Positions 13,704 through 17,122 of a stretch of 17,122 nucleotides of DNA are shown in pieces. Below the pieces are notes generated by a model. The model was not told the origin of the DNA and searched no databases. It worked only from the letters and a program-made list of their open reading frames with translations. This DNA is from an uncultured Bacilli bacterium (GTDB taxonomy: Bacteria; Bacillota_I; Bacilli_A; RF39; UBA660). Numbering within the stretch: the stretch's first letter is position 1; every line of letters starts with the position of its first letter. A program made the translations under genes and the position numbers. The stretch lies in contig CANRIE010000087.1 of assembly GCA_947630585.1 (NCBI GenBank), forward strand, positions 1 to 17,122. Direction: 5' to 3'.

Positions 13704-15626
13704 ATGAAAAAAGATTTTATTGAAATATTATATGAAAATAGAAAATTTGTTATTATATTTAGTATTTTACTTGTTATAGTAGGAGTTCTTATATTTACAT
13801 ACTTTAGTACTAAACCAAGTGAGGTTTTAGAAAACAAAGTTACAACAACTTTAAAGTTATTTGGACCTGAGAAAGTAACTTTAGCTTTAAATGAAGAATA
13901 TGAAGAGATAGGTTATTATGCTGTTGATTCAACCGGAAAAATAAAAAGTAAATTAGTTAATGTTCATTCTAATTTAGATACTACTAAACCAGGAATTTAT
14001 ACTATAACTTATGAAATTGATAATGTTGTTAAAACAAGAACCATTGAAGTTTTAGAGACGCAAGAATATATTCCACCAAGTGATAATATAACTTTAAGTT
14101 TAAAAGGCGATAAAGTAATTAATTTATCAATTGGTGATAACTATATAGAACCAGGTTTTATAGCTTTTAATAATGATGAAGATTTAACTAGTTTAGTTAT
14201 GGTTGATAGTAACTTAGATACATCAAAAGTAGGCGAGTATACTATAACTTATAAATTATCTTATAATGGTATTGAAAAAGAAGTAATTAGAACGGTAATT
14301 ATCCTAGACGATAGTTTAAATATAATAATTAATAAAAGTCAAAGTGGTTATACTAATTCTTATGTTACTTTGAATGTTACAGTTCAAGGGGATAATTTTG
14401 TTAATTTAGTATTGCCTAATAAAGTAGTAACTAGTTTAAATAATACTACTTATAATGTTACAACCAATGGAACTTATACGTTTACAGCTTATAATATCAA
14501 CGGGAAATCATTTACTAAAAGCATAAGTATAAATGAAATTGATAATGAAAGTCCAAGTGGAACCTGCAATGCTATTATTAATAATGATTCAACTTTGATT
14601 TCCGTCTCAGCCACTGATAACTTAAGTGGTATAAAAAGTTATGATTATTATGACAACAATAAAAAAATAATAACAAGTAATAATAATACTTATATTCATA
14701 GTGCTAAAACATCTAAATATGTTAATGTTACTATCTATGATAATGCTAATAATAAAAAGGATATTACATGTACTATTATGGATAATTCCTATCTTCCTCC
14801 AATCACACCTGGAAGTAGTGAAACTATAGTAAAAAAAGGAGAAACCGATACTTTAAAAGTTTATATAACTAAAGTTGGAAGTTATTATATAACAAGAGTT
14901 TGGGCGTATGACCCTTATAATCAATTAAATAAATTTGATTCTCCTGAATATGGATCTAATTTATATAAACCATCAGCTTTATTAAATAAAGCTAAAAGTG
15001 CTTATAATTTAACAAATGATTTATTAGTTGGTTTTAACGCGAGTGGTTTTTATCTTAAAAATACTTATGATGCTGATAGTGTTGCTAAATATTCTAAATA
15101 TGATAAAACAAGTGTTGGAACGCTTGTTATAACTAATGGTAAAGTTATTAGAAATGCTTATGATAAAGCTTATAAAACTTGGTATACATTTGGGATTGAT
15201 AAAACTAACACTTTAAAGATATTTACAGATAGTGCTGGAACTAGCTCATCTCAAATTAGTACTAAGAAAGAATGGGCTAACAAAGTTATTAATTCAGGAA
15301 TTAGAAATACTTTTACGTTCGCATCTCCCCTAATTGAAAATGGTAAGAAAAGTAGTAAAACAACGAGTATGCCAAGTGCAAGTTCAAAGTTAAACCGTCA
15401 AGCTATTTGTCAAATTGATAGCAATAACTTTGCTCTTATTACGGGAAGTAGTTTAAATAGAACCGATTTACAAAATATTATGTTAAATTTAGATTGTCAA
15501 ACCGGAACTAATCTTGATGGAGGAGGGTCTATTGCGCTTCTTTATCAAGCAAGAGGCTCTAATAAACTTGAAACTATCATTGGTAATAGTAGGGCTTTAA
15601 CAGAAGTTGCTTATTTTTCTGAATAA
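13704..15626 (+). CDS. Membrane-anchored Ig-like protein with C-terminal phosphodiester glycosidase (NAGPA) domain
   Basis: A 640-aa protein with an N-terminal signal anchor (VIIFSILLVIVGVLIFTYF). Two DUF5011-type Ig-like domains follow (about residues 48-115 and 128-202), each with the NLDTxKxGxYTITY motif, then less conserved Ig-like repeats to about residue 365. The C-terminal domain (about 385-640) is NAGPA-like (PF09992): RVWAYDP, LLVGFNASGF, LLIEN-type PLIENG and the N-LDGGGS signature with D605-G-G-G-S609. The family includes the enzyme that uncovers mannose-6-phosphate and bacterial extracellular glycosidases acting on phosphodiester-linked sugars, so a wall or exopolymer substrate is plausible but not shown. 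GAGGGTGT precedes the ATG. It lies 41 bp after the PBP gene and 37 bp before spoIIP and probably shares their transcript. Confidence 0.8.
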   Translation: MKKDFIEILYENRKFVIIFSILLVIVGVLIFTYFSTKPSEVLENKVTTTLKLFGPEKVTLALNEEYEEIGYYAVDSTGKIKSKLVNVHSNLDTTKPGIYTITYEIDNVVKTRTIEVLETQEYIPPSDNITLSLKGDKVINLSIGDNYIEPGFIAFNNDEDLTSLVMVDSNLDTSKVGEYTITYKLSYNGIEKEVIRTVIILDDSLNIIINKSQSGYTNSYVTLNVTVQGDNFVNLVLPNKVVTSLNNTTYNVTTNGTYTFTAYNINGKSFTKSISINEIDNESPSGTCNAIINNDSTLISVSATDNLSGIKSYDYYDNNKKIITSNNNTYIHSAKTSKYVNVTIYDNANNKKDITCTIMDNSYLPPITPGSSETIVKKGETDTLKVYITKVGSYYITRVWAYDPYNQLNKFDSPEYGSNLYKPSALLNKAKSAYNLTNDLLVGFNASGFYLKNTYDADSVAKYSKYDKTSVGTLVITNGKVIRNAYDKAYKTWYTFGIDKTNTLKIFTDSAGTSSSQISTKKEWANKVINSGIRNTFTFASPLIENGKKSSKTTSMPSASSKLNRQAICQIDSNNFALITGSSLNRTDLQNIMLNLDCQTGTNLDGGGSIALLYQARGSNKLETIIGNSRALTEVAYFSE

Positions 15627-15663
15627 ATAAAAAAATCAAACATAAACTTTACTGGTGATATGT

Positions 15664-16536
15664 TTGAAAATAATAAAAATAATTTATATTAGTTTTATTC
15701 TAACACTTTTAGTTTTATCATTATACTTAATCAATCAAATAACTTTAAAAAATAACTATCCAGATTTCATACATATAATAACATCGAAATTTAATAATCA
15801 TGATTATGATTTTAAAATAGATATCATGAGTTTATATATTAAGAGTTTAAAAACTAATAATCATTTTCTAAATAATATCGAAGAGAACGTTCAAGAAGTT
15901 TCTAATATTGCTTATAATGAAACTAAACCTATAATTTATATTTATAATACTCATTCGGATGAAGAATATTCTTATCAAAAAAATGATATTTATAATATTG
16001 TTCCAAATGTTAAAACTGCAAGTTATATTTTAGAAGATGAACTAAAAAAACTAGGTTTATATAGTATAGTAGAAACAGAAAATACGATTGATTTAGTAAA
16101 TAAAAGTGGTTTAAAATATGCAGATAGTTATAAAGTAAGTAGGACTTTACTTGAAAAAAGTAAAGAAGAAAATCCGAGTTTAGTTTATTACATTGATGTT
16201 CATCGTGATAGTGTTAAAAGAAATGCAACTACTACAACTATTAATGGAGAGAGTTATGCAAGAACTATGTTTTTACTTGGTCTTGAAAACAAGAATTATA
16301 ATGAAAACTTGAAAATGATGGAGGAGATGGACAATTATTTAAATCAGAATTATAAAGGATTATCAAGAGGAATCTATAAAAAACAAGGTGCTGGCGTAAA
16401 CGGCATTTATAACCAAGATTTTAGTCCTAATGTATTTTTAGTTGAAGTAGGAGGAGTTGACAATACGATTACAGAAGTTGCTAATTCCTTAAAAGCAATT
16501 GCAAATGCTTTATATAATTATATTAAAGATGTCTAA
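15664..16536 (+). CDS. spoIIP: Stage II sporulation protein P (SpoIIP), TTG start
   Basis: A 290-aa membrane-anchored amidase/endopeptidase of the SpoIIP family (PF07454), which degrades peptidoglycan during forespore engulfment together with SpoIID and SpoIIM. One N-terminal transmembrane helix (YISFILTLLVLSLYLI) precedes the extracytoplasmic domain. Family motifs are YIYNTHSDEEY with H97, YYIDVHRDS with H180 and D182, and VFLVEVGG with E261, a zinc-site pattern. The start was set at TTG 15664 because GGTGAT (15654-15659) lies exactly four bases upstream, as for yfmH and tdk. A longer GTG at 15655 falls within that site, and the nearby ATG is out of frame and soon closed. No gpr precedes it as in B. 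subtilis; the NAGPA-type gene does. The stop codon lies in a hairpin. Confidence 0.88.
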   Translation: MKIIKIIYISFILTLLVLSLYLINQITLKNNYPDFIHIITSKFNNHDYDFKIDIMSLYIKSLKTNNHFLNNIEENVQEVSNIAYNETKPIIYIYNTHSDEEYSYQKNDIYNIVPNVKTASYILEDELKKLGLYSIVETENTIDLVNKSGLKYADSYKVSRTLLEKSKEENPSLVYYIDVHRDSVKRNATTTTINGESYARTMFLLGLENKNYNENLKMMEEMDNYLNQNYKGLSRGIYKKQGAGVNGIYNQDFSPNVFLVEVGGVDNTITEVANSLKAIANALYNYIKDV

Positions 16537-16555
16537 TTCAACATATTTAGACATC
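16528..16555 (+). other. Hairpin over the spoIIP stop codon without a U-tract
   Basis: GATGTCTAA (16528-16536) and TTAGACATC (16547-16555) form a perfect 9-bp stem with a 10-nt loop. TAAACT follows instead of a T-run, so it is a poor intrinsic terminator. It may stabilise the mRNA end or reduce expression of the next gene. Confidence 0.55.
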
Positions 16556-16585
16556 TAAACTATATATAATAATCTTGGTGATTAA

Positions 16586-16900
16586 ATGAAAAAGAAAATA
16601 TTTAAAGGTATTCTCTTAGGCTTAATTATTTGCTATTTAGGACTTTACTACGCTTATTCAAATGGTTATTATGAGAAAAAACAAAATGATAAAGTTTTAT
16701 TAACTAATGAAATGATTGAACAATTTGAACAAGATATTAAAGATGGGCGTGATGTTACAATTGATTCTTATTTAAAAGAAGAACCTGATTATAGTACTAG
16801 AACTTCCAAGCTTTCTTTAAAACTATCTAATAAAGCTGAGAATTTAATTGATGGTGCAATTAAATTTATCTTTCAAAAGTTAGGTAGTGTTGTTGAATAA
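16586..16900 (+). CDS. Small membrane protein after spoIIP, yqxA-like position
   Basis: A 104-aa protein with a basic start (MKKKIFKG), one transmembrane helix (ILLGLIICYLGLYYAYSNGYY) and a charged, mostly helical outer part ending in LIDGAIKFIFQKLGSVV. No catalytic motif is seen. In B. subtilis the small membrane protein YqxA (DUF3679) follows spoIIP. Size, topology and position agree, but no clear sequence match can be claimed by eye, so the relation is an inference from order. The ATG follows GGTGAT by three bases. A TATAAT at 16565-16570 could supply a promoter, but no convincing -35 is present. A sporulation role is possible. Confidence 0.6.
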   Translation: MKKKIFKGILLGLIICYLGLYYAYSNGYYEKKQNDKVLLTNEMIEQFEQDIKDGRDVTIDSYLKEEPDYSTRTSKLSLKLSNKAENLIDGAIKFIFQKLGSVVE

Positions 16901-16933
16901 TGTCAAGATATGTAAAAAGTAAAAAAATAATTC

Positions 16934-16972
16934 TTGACCCCACCCACTTATTTATGATATGATTTCATCATA
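16934..16972 (+). promoter_or_regulatory. Promoter with overlapping dyad before the second short-ORF repeat
   Basis: TTGACC (16934-16939), an 18-nt spacer and TATGAT (16958-16963) form a good promoter. The -10 box is also the left arm of the inverted repeat TATGAT-TTC-ATCATA (16958-16972), which could be an operator. The -10 ends 29 nt before the ATG of the short ORF, as in copy A. Confidence 0.65.
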
Positions 16973-16983
16973 GAGAAAGGTTG

Positions 16984-17050
16984 GTGACCCTCATGTTAAA
17001 ATTAACTTTTGTATCAAGAAAATATGTTAACAGTATGATAACTACGGGGG
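16984..17050 (+). repeat. 67-bp direct repeat, copy B
   Basis: The second copy of the element at 2876-2942, identical at 61 of 67 positions, in the same orientation and about 14.1 kb away. Similarity ends at the same G-run (ACTACGGGGG). What follows is unrelated to the sequence after copy A. Confidence 0.9.
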
Positions 17051-17085
17051 ATGAATGTCCTTATACCCAAGTAAATGATATATAA
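16993..17085 (+). CDS. 30-codon short ORF, homologue of the ORF at 2885
   Basis: ATG at 16993 with a GGTGAC ribosome site four bases upstream opens a 30-codon frame reading MLKL-TF-VSRKYVN-S-MITTG, then DECPYTQVNDI, before TAA at 17083-17085. The first 19 residues match the other copy except at three positions; the last part is new. It has a well-formed promoter, so it is probably expressed. It may be the start of a leader-controlled transcription unit whose main gene lies beyond the window, or the 5' stub of an ABC-transporter ATPase gene. Function unknown. Confidence 0.5.
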   Translation: MLKLTFVSRKYVNSMITTGDECPYTQVNDI

Positions 17086-17122
17086 TAAAAATACCTTATA
17101 ATACAAGGGTTTTAAAGAGTTT

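Noticed and set aside
16902..16938. Inverted repeat GTCAAGA / TCTTGAC after the last gene as a terminator
   Set aside because: The arms are 23 nt apart across an A-rich loop and no T-run follows. The right arm is better explained as the -35 region of the copy B promoter.
2876..17050. The two 67-bp repeats as ends of a 14-kb composite mobile element
   Set aside because: They are direct copies containing promoters and coding sequence, no transposase or integrase lies between them, and the interval holds core genes such as rsmH and the division PBP.
1..17122. CRISPR arrays, tRNA or rRNA genes
   Set aside because: No regularly spaced repeats and no tRNA- or rRNA-like sequence was seen in any intergenic stretch; all gaps are short apart from 2677-3058, which is described.

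Overview
The window is strongly AT-rich DNA with short intergenic gaps, TAA-dominated stops and TGA used as a stop. It points to a low-GC Bacillota (Firmicutes) bacterium. Three genes indicate a spore-former or a recent descendant of one: a small acid-soluble spore protein (SspI), SpoIIP, and a short membrane protein in the position of B. subtilis yqxA. A Flp-type pilin and a large lectin-like surface protein fit an animal-associated lineage near the Erysipelotrichia/Mollicutes side of Bacilli; that placement is inference. Ribosome binding sites fall into two styles, classic AGGAGG and a GGTGAT form placed 3-4 nt before the start. The second style was used to choose several starts.

Layout. 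1-2760 holds two tandem accessory genes, each an AAA-type ATPase with a C-terminal PD-(D/E)XK nuclease-like region. The first is cut by the left window edge. The second ends at an in-frame TGA where its family normally continues for about 27 residues. 2761-3058 is a gene-poor stretch with a promoter, a 22-codon ORF inside a 67-bp repeat, and a strong terminator hairpin directly before the next gene. 3059-4631 carries a membrane-anchored lectin-fold-like surface protein with an adenine-poor 3' tail, and a Flp-type pilin with its own promoter and terminator. 4677-7206 is the overlapping pair yfmF/yfmH (M16 family, linked to EF-P modification). 7290-9261 has a cadherin-like beta-sandwich cell-surface protein and thymidine kinase. 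9286-10133 has two minus-strand genes, an unknown 185-aa protein and sspI. From 10302 a plus-strand cell-envelope run follows: rsmH, ftsL, a PASTA-containing class B PBP, an Ig-like/phosphodiester-glycosidase protein, spoIIP and a small membrane protein. The window closes with a second copy of the promoter plus short-ORF repeat at 16934-17085.

How the genes work together. The rsmH-ftsL-pbp block is the start of the division/cell-wall (dcw) cluster, but mraZ is absent upstream and mraY/murD are absent downstream. Other wall-acting genes, including the sporulation autolysin SpoIIP, follow instead. The surface protein and pilin form a small exposed-surface module. The most interesting unexplained features are: the 67-bp repeat encoding a short peptide, one copy of which sits in an attenuator-like layout before the surface protein; the adenine-depleted 3' end of the surface gene, as expected of a diversity-generating-retroelement target; the nonsense codon in the ATPase; and twin 17-bp palindromes 21 bp apart at sspI.
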